In this document: positions 1 through 8,597 of the stretch, in pieces
How positions within the stretch are numbered: position 1 is the first letter of the stretch
Layout of the letters: every line of letters begins with the position of its first letter
From: Paraburkholderia sp. CNPSo 3272
Lineage (GTDB): Bacteria; Pseudomonadota; Gammaproteobacteria; Burkholderiales; Burkholderiaceae
Length of the DNA: 64,000 nucleotides
Direction: 5' to 3'
NCBI RefSeq assembly: GCF_024206495.1
Contig: NZ_JAMBPQ010000010.1
Location: 124,001 to 188,000 of the forward strand
The notes under the pieces: generated by a model
The model's input: the letters and a program-made list of their open reading frames with translations, nothing else
What the model was told of the DNA's origin: nothing
Databases searched by the model: none
Translations under genes and position numbers: made by a program

Positions 1-796
1 TACCGAACTGATCTTCGTAACGGGCCGCGGAAAGCGCGTCATTGAAGATCATTTCGACAGGTCTTACGAGGTCGAGCATGTGCTGAGGGCGCGCGGCAGG
101 CAGAATCTCGTCGAGCTCGTGCAGAGCATCAAGCCGGCCAATGTGGAGTGCGTCTATGTCCGGCAAGCCGAACCGCTCGGTCTCGGGCACGCCGTGCTTT
201 GCGCGGAAAAGCTGATTGGCGACGAGCCATTTGCGGTCGTGCTCGCCGACGATCTGCTCGACGGCAAGCCCCCCGTTCTCGCGCAAATGGTCCATATCTT
301 CAGCCATTACGATTCCTCGGTTCTCGCCGTGGAAGAATTCGAATCGTGCGAGTCGACGAGCTATGGCGTGATCGACGGCCGGCATTGGGACGAGCGCGTG
401 ATCAGCGTGAGCCGCATCATTGAAAAGCCGACGCCCGAACTGGCGCCGTCGAGCTTCGGTGTGGCCGGGCGTTACGTGCTCATGCCGAGCATCTTCCATC
501 ATTTGCGCTCGCTGAAACCCGATGCAAACGGCGAGATCGAGCTCACACCCGCCATTCACTCGATGCGTGAAGAGGAGCAGGTGCTGGCCTATGAGTTCGT
601 TGGCAAGCGCTACGACTGCGGCACCAAGCTCGGCTACGTTCAGGCGACGGTCGACTTCGCCCTGCGGCATGCGGAATTGCAGGAAACCTTCGACGCGTGG
701 CTGCGCGAGCGCATTGGCGTGGCGCAACTGGCCGCGTGGTCAGCGGGCTCGATGCTGAGCCAACCGGCGCCGGTCGCGCCCGGGCTCGCACATTGA
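1..796 (+). CDS. galU: UTP--glucose-1-phosphate uridylyltransferase (3' part)
   Basis: The gene enters from the left edge; the reading frame is open from base 2 and has no start in the window, so only the C-terminal ~264 residues are present. The visible start of the fragment reads TELIFVTGRGKR followed by EDHFD, a GalU hallmark, and later LADDLLDG and EKPTPELAPSSFGVAGRYVL match the nucleotide/sugar-phosphate binding region of this nucleotidyltransferase family. By family knowledge it makes UDP-glucose from UTP and glucose-1-phosphate in the cytoplasm, feeding exopolysaccharide, LPS core and trehalose synthesis. It stops 164 bases before the response regulator, a gap that could hold that gene's promoter. 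Confident of family; the N-terminus cannot be judged. Confidence 0.93.
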   Translation, partial: TELIFVTGRGKRVIEDHFDRSYEVEHVLRARGRQNLVELVQSIKPANVECVYVRQAEPLGLGHAVLCAEKLIGDEPFAVVLADDLLDGKPPVLAQMVHIFSHYDSSVLAVEEFESCESTSYGVIDGRHWDERVISVSRIIEKPTPELAPSSFGVAGRYVLMPSIFHHLRSLKPDANGEIELTPAIHSMREEEQVLAYEFVGKRYDCGTKLGYVQATVDFALRHAELQETFDAWLRERIGVAQLAAWSAGSMLSQPAPVAPGLAH

Positions 797-960
797 AGCC
801 ATGCCGTTTGCGTAGGAGAATTGAGCAATACCCGCGTACGCGCCGCCCCGACGACCGGGCGGGGATCTGACGATGCCGCCCTTTTTCAAGGCGATTCGAA
901 GAAAGGATTGGTAAGAAACGGTGCAAGGTTCCGCGCGCCGCACTGCTTTAAAATCGCGGC

Positions 961-1698
961 ATGAACCCCAGCGTCCTCATTGTCGACGACGATCCCGTCG
1001 TACGCGATCTGCTGAGCCGCTTCCTGCGCTCGCATAACTTCGATACGGCCGTGCTGCACGACGGCGTCCACCTCCAGCGCCGCCTCGAGCGCGAACGTCC
1101 GTCCATTGTGGTGCTGGACATCATGATGCCGGAGACCGACGGCCTCGAGGCCATTGCCGCCTTGCGCGCGGCCGGCGACGACATCCCCGTCATTTTCGTC
1201 ACCGCGCGCGGAGCCGTGAGCGACCGCATTCGCGGGCTCTCGCTGGGGGCGGACGACTATTTGCCCAAGCCCTTCGATCCGCACGAACTGCTCGTGCGCA
1301 TCCAGAACATCTTGCGGCGGCGCGGCCCGTCCACCGCCAGCGCACCCGAGGCACGCCGGCGCTATCGGTTCGGCGACTTCGAACTCGACTTCACGATGCG
1401 AACGCTCTCCAGCGGCGACACGCAAATCCCGCTGCGGGAAAGCGAATTCGCATTACTGAAGGTATTCGCCACGCATCCCTACAAGATCCTTACGCGCACG
1501 CTGATCCACGATATCGTGCATCGCGACGAGCGCGAGTTCCACGAACGCAGCCTCGACGTGCCGATCTGGCGCCTGCGCCGCGTGATCGAGGCCGATCCGT
1601 CGAACCCGCGCCATATCCAGACCGTGCGCGGCAAGGGATATGTATTCGTGCCGGATCCGGCAAGTTATTCGGAGGCGCACGGCGCAGCAATTCAGTGA
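961..1698 (+). CDS. OmpR-family two-component response regulator
   Basis: 245 residues. The receiver domain occupies about residues 4-118, with the acidic pair in VDDD near residue 10, the phospho-acceptor Asp in VVLDIMMP near residue 52, the conserved Thr in FVTARG and the Lys in LPKPFDP. A winged-helix Trans_reg_C domain follows (about 140-235), ending with IQTVRGKGYVFVPD, the usual OmpR/PhoB C-terminal signature. It would bind DNA as a phosphorylated dimer and is paired with the histidine kinase that begins inside its stop codon. The specific stimulus and regulon cannot be read from the sequence; the pair resembles OmpR/EnvZ-like systems of Burkholderia. Confidence 0.93.
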   Translation: MNPSVLIVDDDPVVRDLLSRFLRSHNFDTAVLHDGVHLQRRLERERPSIVVLDIMMPETDGLEAIAALRAAGDDIPVIFVTARGAVSDRIRGLSLGADDYLPKPFDPHELLVRIQNILRRRGPSTASAPEARRRYRFGDFELDFTMRTLSSGDTQIPLRESEFALLKVFATHPYKILTRTLIHDIVHRDEREFHERSLDVPIWRLRRVIEADPSNPRHIQTVRGKGYVFVPDPASYSEAHGAAIQ

Positions 1699-3023
1699 GA
1701 AGTCCGTTGAATACGCTGTTCGGGCGCATGGCATTGCTCTCGGCAGCGGTTTTGCTTTCCATGCAGCTCGGCTGGTTTTTGCTGCTTGCCCGCCAGCCGC
1801 CACGCCATGAAGTCGATGGCTTCGCGCGTGGCGTCCTGCTCGCCCTGCGCGTGGCGAGCGAAGAGAACGTCGGCGGCGGCACGCTGCCGCCCCCGGTGCA
1901 TCTCGGCGGCTCGCTCGAGCCAGCGAAGGACCGCGACCTGAGCGACGTATTGCGCGTGCACCGCGTGCCGGTTTGGAACGTGCCCAAGGACACTCACCTG
2001 CACGAACCGACGCGCAGGCCGCTGGTCGACTTGACGCGTCATCTGCGCGAACAATTGCCGCCCGGCACGCAATTCGCGGTGGATGACGGGCGCCCGCCCC
2101 AACTGTGGGTGCGCTTTCCGGGCAGCACGAGCTGGGTCGTCGTACCGGTCGATATTCCGCCGCCGCCGCGCTTTCTTATCGAAGGGATTTCGATGCTGCT
2201 GGCGGCGCTCACGCTGTCGTTCCTCGCTGCCTGGCAGATCCAGAAGCCGCTCGCGAGCCTCGCCCAGGCGGCGCGGCGCTTCGGCACCGGCGAGCGCATT
2301 GCGCCGCTCGAAGGCAAGGGGCCGCGCGAACTGCGCGACGTGAGCGCGTCGTTCAACGACATGATGCGTTGCGTGAACGAGGCCGAAGACGACCGCGTGG
2401 TGATGCTGAGCGGCATCGCGCATGATCTGAAGACGCCGCTCACGCGGCTCAAGCTGCGCGCGACCCTGATGGTCGAGGAGGCGGAGCGCAACGGCATGCT
2501 GCGCGACGTCGATTCGCTCACCCACATCGTCCAGCAGTTTCTGGAGTTCGCACAACAGTCGCCCGACGCGGGCAGGCTATTGAGCGTCGATGGCTTTCTG
2601 CAAAGCCAGTTGGGCAATGCTGACGAAATCGAAGGCGGTAACGGGCCGCTGTTCGTGCTCGATTTGCGCGCCGGTCCCCGATTCAAGCTGCCCCAGGTCT
2701 CGCTGGACCGGCTCGTCACGAATCTCGTCGATAACGCGCTCGAGTATGGCGCGCCGCCGGTCGGAATCTCGACGGCGATCGAAGACGGGGCGTTCCTGAT
2801 ACGCATACGCGATCACGGCGCCGGCATCGAGCCGGAGCGTATTCCCGCTGCCATGAGGCCGTTCGTTCGCCTGAATGCGGCGCGTGGCGGCGAAGGCCAC
2901 TGCGGTCTCGGGCTCGCCATCGTCGCGCGGCTCACGCGCGACAGCGGCGGCCAATGCGACGTCGAAAATCACCCCGATGGCGGCCTGCTCGTGCGGCTAA
3001 GCTTTCCCGTCACTCACGGCTGA
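1695..3023 (+). CDS. EnvZ-like sensor histidine kinase
   Basis: 442 residues from a GTG that overlaps the response regulator stop (GTGA), implying translational coupling. One membrane helix lies near residues 8-31 and a second near 158-180; between them is a periplasmic sensor segment of about 125 residues. A HAMP linker follows, then the dimerisation/phospho-acceptor helix with the His in GIAHDLKTPLTRLKL, and the HATPase domain with N-box NLVDNALEYG, G1 DHGAGIEPE and G2 GHCGLGLAIVARL. It would autophosphorylate at the His and pass phosphate to the upstream regulator. An ATG 33 bases into the ORF is an alternative start but would shorten the first membrane segment. Confidence 0.92.
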   Translation: MRSPLNTLFGRMALLSAAVLLSMQLGWFLLLARQPPRHEVDGFARGVLLALRVASEENVGGGTLPPPVHLGGSLEPAKDRDLSDVLRVHRVPVWNVPKDTHLHEPTRRPLVDLTRHLREQLPPGTQFAVDDGRPPQLWVRFPGSTSWVVVPVDIPPPPRFLIEGISMLLAALTLSFLAAWQIQKPLASLAQAARRFGTGERIAPLEGKGPRELRDVSASFNDMMRCVNEAEDDRVVMLSGIAHDLKTPLTRLKLRATLMVEEAERNGMLRDVDSLTHIVQQFLEFAQQSPDAGRLLSVDGFLQSQLGNADEIEGGNGPLFVLDLRAGPRFKLPQVSLDRLVTNLVDNALEYGAPPVGISTAIEDGAFLIRIRDHGAGIEPERIPAAMRPFVRLNAARGGEGHCGLGLAIVARLTRDSGGQCDVENHPDGGLLVRLSFPVTHG

Positions 3024-3031
3024 TACGGCAT

Positions 3032-3066
3032 CAAAAAAAGAAACGCCGAGCCCTCGCGGGTCGGCG
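3032..3066 (-). terminator. Intrinsic terminator after cdh
   Basis: On the minus strand an 11-bp imperfect stem (CGCCGACCC ... GGGCTCGGCG) spanning 3044-3066 is followed by TTTCTTTTTTT (3043-3032). It lies between the convergent histidine kinase and cdh genes and best serves cdh. Confidence 0.75.
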
Positions 3067-3134
3067 CGCAAACGTGCCAACGCTTAAAAACGCGGGCGCT
3101 TGTGGACGTCGCGTTCAGGCCGCTCGACTGTGCG

Positions 3135-3929
3135 TTACTGCGCAGCGCTCTTCGCTTGCGCGAGGCTGCACGAATGGTCGAGCAGGCCTTCGGCCGTGCC
3201 GGTGCCGCCATCGACATCGAGCCCGCTGTTCACGATGAGCCAGCCGCTGCGCTTCGCATCGGGACCGGCGCCCGTCACGAGTATCGTCTGCACGGCCATG
3301 GTCTGTTTCGGGCCGAGATCGCGCTCGACCACGCGAAACGGATTGCTGTTGTCCGAGAGGCTCGTCACTCGCGTGACGCGGTAGCGCGAGCCGTCGAGCG
3401 TGGTCCAGCGCCACGTGCCCGGCGCGATGTCGGCATACGGCGCGAGCGCTTTGGTGATGTCGGGGCGCATGCAATCGACGTGGATATGCAGTTGATTCTG
3501 CGTGCGGCGCTCCGAGGAATTGATCTCGAGGCCCAGCTGATTGCCTGCGAGCGGCATGCCGAGCTTCGCCTCCACGAAGCGTCCCGCGCCCCATGCGCCG
3601 ACCCAGTACTCGGGCGCGCCGCCGTAGAGAATTTCGGGGCTCTCGATGCCGCCCACGCGGTCGGTGGGGATCACGAGATACTGCGCGCGTCCTGCGATGT
3701 CCTTGAGCACGGCATAGCGCTTCTGGAAATCGACGGTGGTGCAGGGGCCGGGCTGGCCCTTGTCGCGCATGTTCGGCACGCACTGCCCGCCGACGACTTT
3801 CCAGAGACCGTTGGAATCGACCGCGGAGAGGCGCACGCAGGCGCCGGTGGCGGCGAGTGCAACGACTGTCGCCGTGGCGACGGCGAGCCGGGACATCCGC
3901 ATGAAAGGGGCAAGGCGCAAGGATCGCAT
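3135..3929 (-). CDS. cdh: CDP-diacylglycerol diphosphatase
   Basis: 264 residues from the ATG at 3929; a GTG at 3935 and ATGs at 3902 and 3896 are alternatives and none has a strong Shine-Dalgarno. An N-terminal hydrophobic stretch (RLAVATATVVALAATGA) acts as signal/anchor. The body matches Cdh of enterobacteria: LWKVVGGQCVPN, YAVLKDIAG, QYLVIPTDRVGGIESPEI, and the HIT-like catalytic motif QNQLHIHVDCMRPD. The enzyme hydrolyses CDP-diacylglycerol to phosphatidate and CMP, acting in phospholipid turnover at the inner membrane. It is monocistronic here, with its own terminator, and is separated from the feo operon by about 120 bases on the same strand. Confidence 0.9.
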   Translation of the reverse strand: MRSLRLAPFMRMSRLAVATATVVALAATGACVRLSAVDSNGLWKVVGGQCVPNMRDKGQPGPCTTVDFQKRYAVLKDIAGRAQYLVIPTDRVGGIESPEILYGGAPEYWVGAWGAGRFVEAKLGMPLAGNQLGLEINSSERRTQNQLHIHVDCMRPDITKALAPYADIAPGTWRWTTLDGSRYRVTRVTSLSDNSNPFRVVERDLGPKQTMAVQTILVTGAGPDAKRSGWLIVNSGLDVDGGTGTAEGLLDHSCSLAQAKSAAQ

Positions 3930-4056
3930 CGGCACGAAGTGTCTGGGTTCATTCGATCAAACGCGCCGCCTTGCGAAGCCTGCTCGCGTCGCGGCGCGAC
4001 GCAGCGCGCAGTGTAGCGCAATGCCCGTGACACTCGCTTGTGTGCGGTGGCGCGGC

Positions 4057-4359
4057 TTATTTGCGGCGCGGATGAAACGTGACCGGTTGCGCGTTCGAGG
4101 CGTCCGTTGCCGCAGGCGCCGCTCCACACGTGCCGCAGGTGCCGCAGCCGTCGCCGCAATCGCCGGTTGCGCCTTTGGGCTGCACGAAGCGCCCGAGGCG
4201 CTGCGCAAATGCATTACGTTGCGGGCGCAACAGTGCGGCGGCCATGGCGGCCTGGACGCGCGTGGCCGCTTTCGGCGCGAGCTTGCGCAGCGTATAGACG
4301 AAGCTCGCGGCCACGAGCAGCGCGATTACTGCATATTGCGCGACGAGTCCGGCGTTCAT
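4057..4359 (-). CDS. Small membrane protein with Cys-rich tail, feoB-linked (FeoC-position)
   Basis: 100 residues. The ATG overlaps the feoB stop (ATGA), so it is translated as the third gene of the feo operon. One membrane helix spans about residues 5-23. After a basic linker comes a tail with Cys at 68, 72, 75 and 78 (CGDGCGTCGTC), then a short Thr/Pro tail. I recognise it as the type of short DUF6587-like protein found behind feoB in beta-proteobacteria. It occupies the position of FeoC but has no winged-helix domain. A role in handling Fe(II) or sensing Fe-S/oxygen state at the FeoB channel is inference from position and Cys spacing. Confidence 0.8.
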   Translation of the reverse strand: MNAGLVAQYAVIALLVAASFVYTLRKLAPKAATRVQAAMAAALLRPQRNAFAQRLGRFVQPKGATGDCGDGCGTCGTCGAAPAATDASNAQPVTFHPRRK

Positions 4360-6209
4360 AGGAAGTGCCTCGCGATCTGATACGTGACGAACGAGGCCGC
4401 ATAGGCCACGACGAACATGTAGCCGAAAGAAACCACGACGGCGCGCCACGAGCGCGTTTCGCGGCGAATCACGGCGAGCGTGGACATGCACTGCGGTGCG
4501 AAGGCGAACCACACCATCAACGAGAGGGCGCTGGCGAGCGAGAAGTTCTGCGCGAGCGTGTGGCCGAGCGCGGCGGTATCCGCGTCGCCGCCCGCTACCG
4601 AGTACACCGTGGCGAGCGCCGCCACCGCCGTTTCGCGCGCGGCGAATGCGGGGATCAGCGAAAGGCTCATTTGCCAGTTGAAACCGAGCGGCTCGAACGG
4701 CCATTGCAGCGCGCGGCCGAGATAGCCGGCGATGGAGTAATCGATGGCGGGCAGCGTCGCACCGGCGGGCGGCGAGGGGAACGTGGAGATGAACCACATC
4801 AGCACCGTGAGCGCGAGGATGATGCCCGTGAGGCGCTTGAGGAAGATCGCGCCGCGCTCCAACAGGCCGATGGCGACGTCGCGTACGCGCGGCAGCCGGT
4901 ACGAGGGCAGTTCCATGAGCAGCGCGTGTTCGCGGTGGTCGCGGCGCAGCTTCTTCATGACCCAGCCCACCGCCATCGCGCCGACGATGCCGGCGGCGTA
5001 GAGCGCGAACAGCACGAGGCCCTGCAGGTTGAACACGCCGAAGATCATGCGGTGCGGAATGAACGCGCCGATCAGCAGCGCATAAACAGGCAAGCGCGCC
5101 GAGCAGGTCATGAGCGGCGCGACGAGCATCGTGGCGAGCCTGTCGCGAGGGTCGGAGATGCTGCGCGTGCCCATCACGCCGGGAATCGCGCACGCGAAGC
5201 TAGACAGCAGCGGAATGAACGAGCGCCCGGTGAGCCCCACGGCCACCATCATGCGGTCGAGCAGGAAGGCCGCGCGCGGCAGATAGCCGGACTCCTCCAG
5301 CACGAGGATAAAGAAGAACAGCACCAGAATCTCGGGCAGAAAGCCGAGCACGGTGCCGACGCCGCCGAACAGCGCGTCCGTCACGAGGCTGCGCAGCGGG
5401 CCGTCGGGCAGCGCCGCGCCGGCGGCCGCGCCGAGCCAGGTGAAGCCGTCGCCGATGGCGTCGGTGAGCGGCTTGCCGAGCGAATACACGGCCTGGAACA
5501 CGAGGAACATCACGAACGCGAGGATCAGCGGGCCGAGCACGGGGTGCAGCGCGAGCCGGTCGATGGCGTCGTCGCGCGCGTCGGTGGCGCGCGGCATCGT
5601 CACGGCGCTCGCGAGGATCGCGCGCACCGTGCCGTGCAGGTCGTCGTTCGCGGCTGCAGCTCCTGCTGGCGTCTGTGGCTCTTCAGCCGTCGTGCGGTCG
5701 ATCAGCTCGATGAGCGCTTGCGCGCCGCCGCGCCGCACGGCCACGGTTTCGACGACGGGCATGCCGAGCTGGCGTGCAAGCTCGCCCACGTTCACTTCGA
5801 CGCCGCGGCGCTTCGCGGCGTCCATCATGTTCAGCGCGAGCACCATCGGACGCCCCATGCGCTGCACTTCGAGCACGAAACGCAGATGCAGGCGCAGATT
5901 CGTCGCGTCGGCCACGCAGACGATCAGATCCGGCGCGGCCTCGCCCGGATAGCGGCCGAGCAGCACATCGTGCGTCACGCGCTCGTCCGGGCTCGTTGAG
6001 TCGAGGCTGTAAGCGCCCGGCAGGTCGAGCAGTTGCACCTTGCGGCCCGAGGGCGTGGCAAAGCGCCCTTCCTTGCGCTCGACCGTCACGCCCGCGTAAT
6101 TGGCGACCTTCTGGCGCGCGCCCGTCAGCAGATTGAAGAGCGCGGTCTTGCCGCAATTGGGATTGCCGACGAGCGCCACGCGCAGCGGCGCAACAGGGGC
6201 CAGGCTCAT
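4356..6209 (-). CDS. feoB: Ferrous iron transporter FeoB
   Basis: 617 residues. The ATG at 6209 overlaps the feoA stop by ATGA, which fixes the start; the open frame continues upstream without meaning. The N-terminal G domain has G1 GNPNCGKTALFN, switch I around NYAGVTVERKEG, G3 DLPGAYSL and G4 NMMD, followed by a helical GDI-like spacer. The C-terminal half carries the paired Gate domains and FeoB core helices with motifs such as FLPEILVLFFFILVLEESGYLPRAAFLLDR and SFACAIPGVMGTRS. It imports Fe(II) across the inner membrane. Slightly shorter than E. coli FeoB, as is usual in Burkholderia, because the C-terminal region is reduced. Confidence 0.96.
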   Translation of the reverse strand: MSLAPVAPLRVALVGNPNCGKTALFNLLTGARQKVANYAGVTVERKEGRFATPSGRKVQLLDLPGAYSLDSTSPDERVTHDVLLGRYPGEAAPDLIVCVADATNLRLHLRFVLEVQRMGRPMVLALNMMDAAKRRGVEVNVGELARQLGMPVVETVAVRRGGAQALIELIDRTTAEEPQTPAGAAAANDDLHGTVRAILASAVTMPRATDARDDAIDRLALHPVLGPLILAFVMFLVFQAVYSLGKPLTDAIGDGFTWLGAAAGAALPDGPLRSLVTDALFGGVGTVLGFLPEILVLFFFILVLEESGYLPRAAFLLDRMMVAVGLTGRSFIPLLSSFACAIPGVMGTRSISDPRDRLATMLVAPLMTCSARLPVYALLIGAFIPHRMIFGVFNLQGLVLFALYAAGIVGAMAVGWVMKKLRRDHREHALLMELPSYRLPRVRDVAIGLLERGAIFLKRLTGIILALTVLMWFISTFPSPPAGATLPAIDYSIAGYLGRALQWPFEPLGFNWQMSLSLIPAFAARETAVAALATVYSVAGGDADTAALGHTLAQNFSLASALSLMVWFAFAPQCMSTLAVIRRETRSWRAVVVSFGYMFVVAYAASFVTYQIARHFL

Positions 6210-6457
6210 TGCGCGGGCTCCCCGTTCGTCGTCACGCTCACGCGCTGCGCTTCCGCGCGGCGCAATGCAAAGCGGGTCGAGCCGATCTGCACGAGCAGCG
6301 GGTCCGCGCCCCACGGTGCGCGCGCAACCACGCGCACGGGCTCGCCCGCAACGAAGCCGAGGTCGCGCAGACGCTGCGCGATCGGGTCGGTGGCATGGAT
6401 ATCCTCGACACGCTCCACGAGGGCGGTCGCTCCTTTGGACAGATCGGTTAGACGCAT
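6206..6457 (-). CDS. feoA: Ferrous iron transport protein FeoA
   Basis: 83 residues forming a single SH3-like FeoA domain: it starts MRLTDLSKGATALV, has the turn LGFVAGEPVRVVARAPWGADPLLVQIGSTRFALRR... typical of FeoA and ends just after the last strand. It is a cytoplasmic partner that modulates FeoB. First gene of the feoA-feoB-small protein operon; the start is 22 bases inside the edge of a perfect Fur box, so the operon is very likely repressed by Fe(II)-Fur. Confidence 0.93.
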   Translation of the reverse strand: MRLTDLSKGATALVERVEDIHATDPIAQRLRDLGFVAGEPVRVVARAPWGADPLLVQIGSTRFALRRAEAQRVSVTTNGEPAQ

Positions 6458-6479
6458 GATGGGGGCCTTGCTTACAACG

Positions 6480-6501
6480 AATGAGAACCGTTCTCATTAT
6501 A
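6480..6501 (-). promoter_or_regulatory. Fur box and -10 of the feo operon
   Basis: A perfect 9-1-9 palindrome AATGAGAAC-C-GTTCTCATT occupies 6480-6498 immediately before feoA. On the minus strand it overlaps a consensus -10 hexamer TATAAT (6501-6496), so Fur bound here would block RNA polymerase. No good -35 at the standard distance is visible. Confidence 0.88.
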
Positions 6502-6699
6502 GCGGCAGCGCCGTCGTTGTGGCGGTAAATGCGCCCGGGCCCATCGGTCCGGGCGGAGAACCCGCGGCCGAGGCGGGGCGGCGGGGGCGCGTGCGCTCAT
6601 TTGCCGCAGGCTGCGCGGTGTCTGGTGCCGAGATCATTATTATGGATGGTTAATCAAACGAGCGGCGCGGCTTGCTCGTTGGCAAGGTGGCCCGCACGC

Positions 6700-8154
6700 T
6701 CAAATCTCCGGCGCAGGCAGCGTGCCGAGAATCGCTTCGAACGCGAGACCGATGGCGAGCAGCCGGCGGTCGCTGCCGACCGGTCCGTCGAGTTCGAGCC
6801 CGACGGGCAGGCGCGCGTCGACAAGACCCGCGGGCAACGCGAGGCCTGGAATGCCGGCGTTGCTCGCTGGATCGGTGTTGCGCAGATACGCCTCCATCTC
6901 GTCGATCGGCGCCGCGCTGTCGATCGACACGCGAGACGAACCGTTCAGTTCGTCGATCGGCACGGCGGCGAGCCGCGTCGTGGGAAAGAGCAGCGCGTCA
7001 AGGCCGCTGGCCGCGAACGTCTGCGCGTAAAGCTGCTGCATGCGCGGCCGCCACACCGTCATCGCAGCGTGATAGTCGCCGCCGCGCGCGTCGGCGAGCA
7101 CGGCGTCGTAGGCCGCGCGCACATCGGGGCTCGCAATGCGCGCGGCGACTTCGGCTACGGTTTGTGCCGGTGCGTGGTTCGCAACAAGCCATGCCGTGAG
7201 ATCGTCGATAGGCTCGTGAAGCGCGATCGCGTAGCTCACGCGGTCGTTCAGCGCGAGCAGCTCGCTCATTTCGACCGGCACGAGGGTGACGCCCGCGGCT
7301 TCGAGTTTCGCGAGCGCGGCGCGCGCGACGTCTGCGAGCGCGGCTTCGAGACCTTCCCACAACGGTGCGGGCAGACCGATGCGCAGATTCGTCACGGCGG
7401 CCGGCGAGAGGGGGCCGTGCCCGGTGATCACGGCGTCGAGCAGCGCGACATCGGCTACCGTGCGCCCCATCGGCCCGACTGTGTCGCGTGTATGGCTGAT
7501 CGGCACGACGGCCTGCGGGTCGTGGTAGCGGCGTTGCGTGCCGCCGTCGCCGACGCTCGGGCGCAGGCCGACAATGCCGCACAGCGCGGCGGGAATGCGC
7601 GTCGAGCCGCCGGTGTCGGTGCCAAGTCCGGCGGGCACGATGCGCGCCGCAACGGCCGCCGCCGTGCCGCCGGAGGAGCCGCCCGGAATTCGTTCGGGAT
7701 CCCAAGGGTTGCGCACGGTTCCAGCATGCGGCGCGAGATTCGTGCTGGTGATGCCGAACGCCAGTTCGTGCATGTTGGCCTTGCCGAACAGGATCGCGCC
7801 GGCATCGACGAGGCGCTGCACTGAAGGCGCGTGGCGCGCGGGCACGAAGCCTTCGAGCGCGGGCGTGCCTGCCGAGGTCTGCAGGCCGCGCGTGTTGATG
7901 TTGTCCTTCACGACCACGGGCAGCCCGGCGAGCGGCAGACGCGCGCGCTCGCTGGCGCCGAGCGCGTCGATGCGCTGCGCGGCGGCGAGCGCGCCTTCCA
8001 CGTCGAGCACGGTTAGCGCGTTGAGGTTGGAGAGCGCCTGCGCGCGCGCCAGCAGCGCGGCGACGTAGTCGGCGGCGGTCAGTTGTCCGGCCTGGATGGC
8101 CTCGACGGCTTGCGTTGCGCTCAGTTCCAGTTGCTGGTCGACAGTCCAGGTCAT
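6700..8154 (-). CDS. Amidase signature family hydrolase
   Basis: 484 residues from an ATG with GAGGAG about 8 bases upstream. The amidase-signature Ser-Ser-Lys triad is visible: Lys in LPVVVKDNINT, the cis-Ser in GGSSGGTAAAVAARIVPAG and the nucleophile Ser in GTDTGGSTRIPAALCG. The family hydrolyses carboxylic amides (indoleacetamide hydrolase, mandelamide hydrolase and Glu-tRNA amidotransferase A relatives). There is no GatB/GatC neighbour and no specificity cue, so a stand-alone catabolic amidase is the best call; indoleacetamide hydrolase (IaaH)-like is possible. It lacks a signal peptide and should be cytoplasmic. Neighbours give no pathway. Confidence 0.88.
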   Translation of the reverse strand: MTWTVDQQLELSATQAVEAIQAGQLTAADYVAALLARAQALSNLNALTVLDVEGALAAAQRIDALGASERARLPLAGLPVVVKDNINTRGLQTSAGTPALEGFVPARHAPSVQRLVDAGAILFGKANMHELAFGITSTNLAPHAGTVRNPWDPERIPGGSSGGTAAAVAARIVPAGLGTDTGGSTRIPAALCGIVGLRPSVGDGGTQRRYHDPQAVVPISHTRDTVGPMGRTVADVALLDAVITGHGPLSPAAVTNLRIGLPAPLWEGLEAALADVARAALAKLEAAGVTLVPVEMSELLALNDRVSYAIALHEPIDDLTAWLVANHAPAQTVAEVAARIASPDVRAAYDAVLADARGGDYHAAMTVWRPRMQQLYAQTFAASGLDALLFPTTRLAAVPIDELNGSSRVSIDSAAPIDEMEAYLRNTDPASNAGIPGLALPAGLVDARLPVGLELDGPVGSDRRLLAIGLAFEAILGTLPAPEI

Positions 8155-8217
8155 GCAGCGTTCTCCTCGTGCGGCTATGCAGCCATGCTAACAACGCGCG
8201 CGTTTTACGTTGTGGCG

Positions 8218-8541
8218 CTACTTCTTCGAGAGGCGCAGCGCGAAGCGTGCGAGCGTGGGCACGAGCGAGGCGCGGCCTTCGGTCTGCACCGCAGTGTCCC
8301 AGATCGGCAGCGAGGTGAGGCGGCTGAGCGCGCCGGGCTCGAGCTTTGAGCAGTCGAGCACGGCGGGGCGGTATGGGTCGTGGGTGTCGAGCGGCATGCG
8401 GCAGAACATCTTGCGATGTTCGTCCGATCCGGTCTTGAGGGGCCGTGGCGTGTCGTGAGTCCAGCGCCGCAGCGCGGCGTCCTGGTCGGAGATGACGGCT
8501 GCGCCTTCGTCCGGATGCGTCAGGGTTTCGGGCATGAGCAT
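8218..8541 (-). CDS. Conserved hypothetical protein, possibly truncated
   Basis: 107 residues from the ATG at 8541 (a TTG directly before it is in frame). Notable stretches are RRWTHDTPRPL, HRKMFCRMPLDTHDPYRPAVLD and LTSLPIWDTAVQTEG. From memory these resemble the N-terminal part of a longer Burkholderia protein with a ferritin-like helical region; if so, this copy ends early in a basic tail (RFALRLSKK). No signal peptide or membrane helix. The gene sits alone, on the same strand as the amidase but 63 bases upstream of it. Function unknown; the truncation idea is weak inference. Confidence 0.55.
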   Translation of the reverse strand: MLMPETLTHPDEGAAVISDQDAALRRWTHDTPRPLKTGSDEHRKMFCRMPLDTHDPYRPAVLDCSKLEPGALSRLTSLPIWDTAVQTEGRASLVPTLARFALRLSKK

Positions 8542-8597
8542 CAAGCTGAAGGGGGTATGGCTCCTATTCTGTCACAACCATAAGCAAGCATGCGCCC

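Noticed and set aside
842..863. Hairpin CCGCCCCG/CGGGCGG after galU
   Set aside because: No T-run and a bulge; not a convincing terminator.
4365..5999. Long plus-strand frame opposite feoB
   Set aside because: Antisense shadow; FeoB motifs on the minus strand are unambiguous.
6210..6497. N-terminal extension of FeoB in frame
   Set aside because: It lies over feoA; the ATGA overlap gives the correct start.
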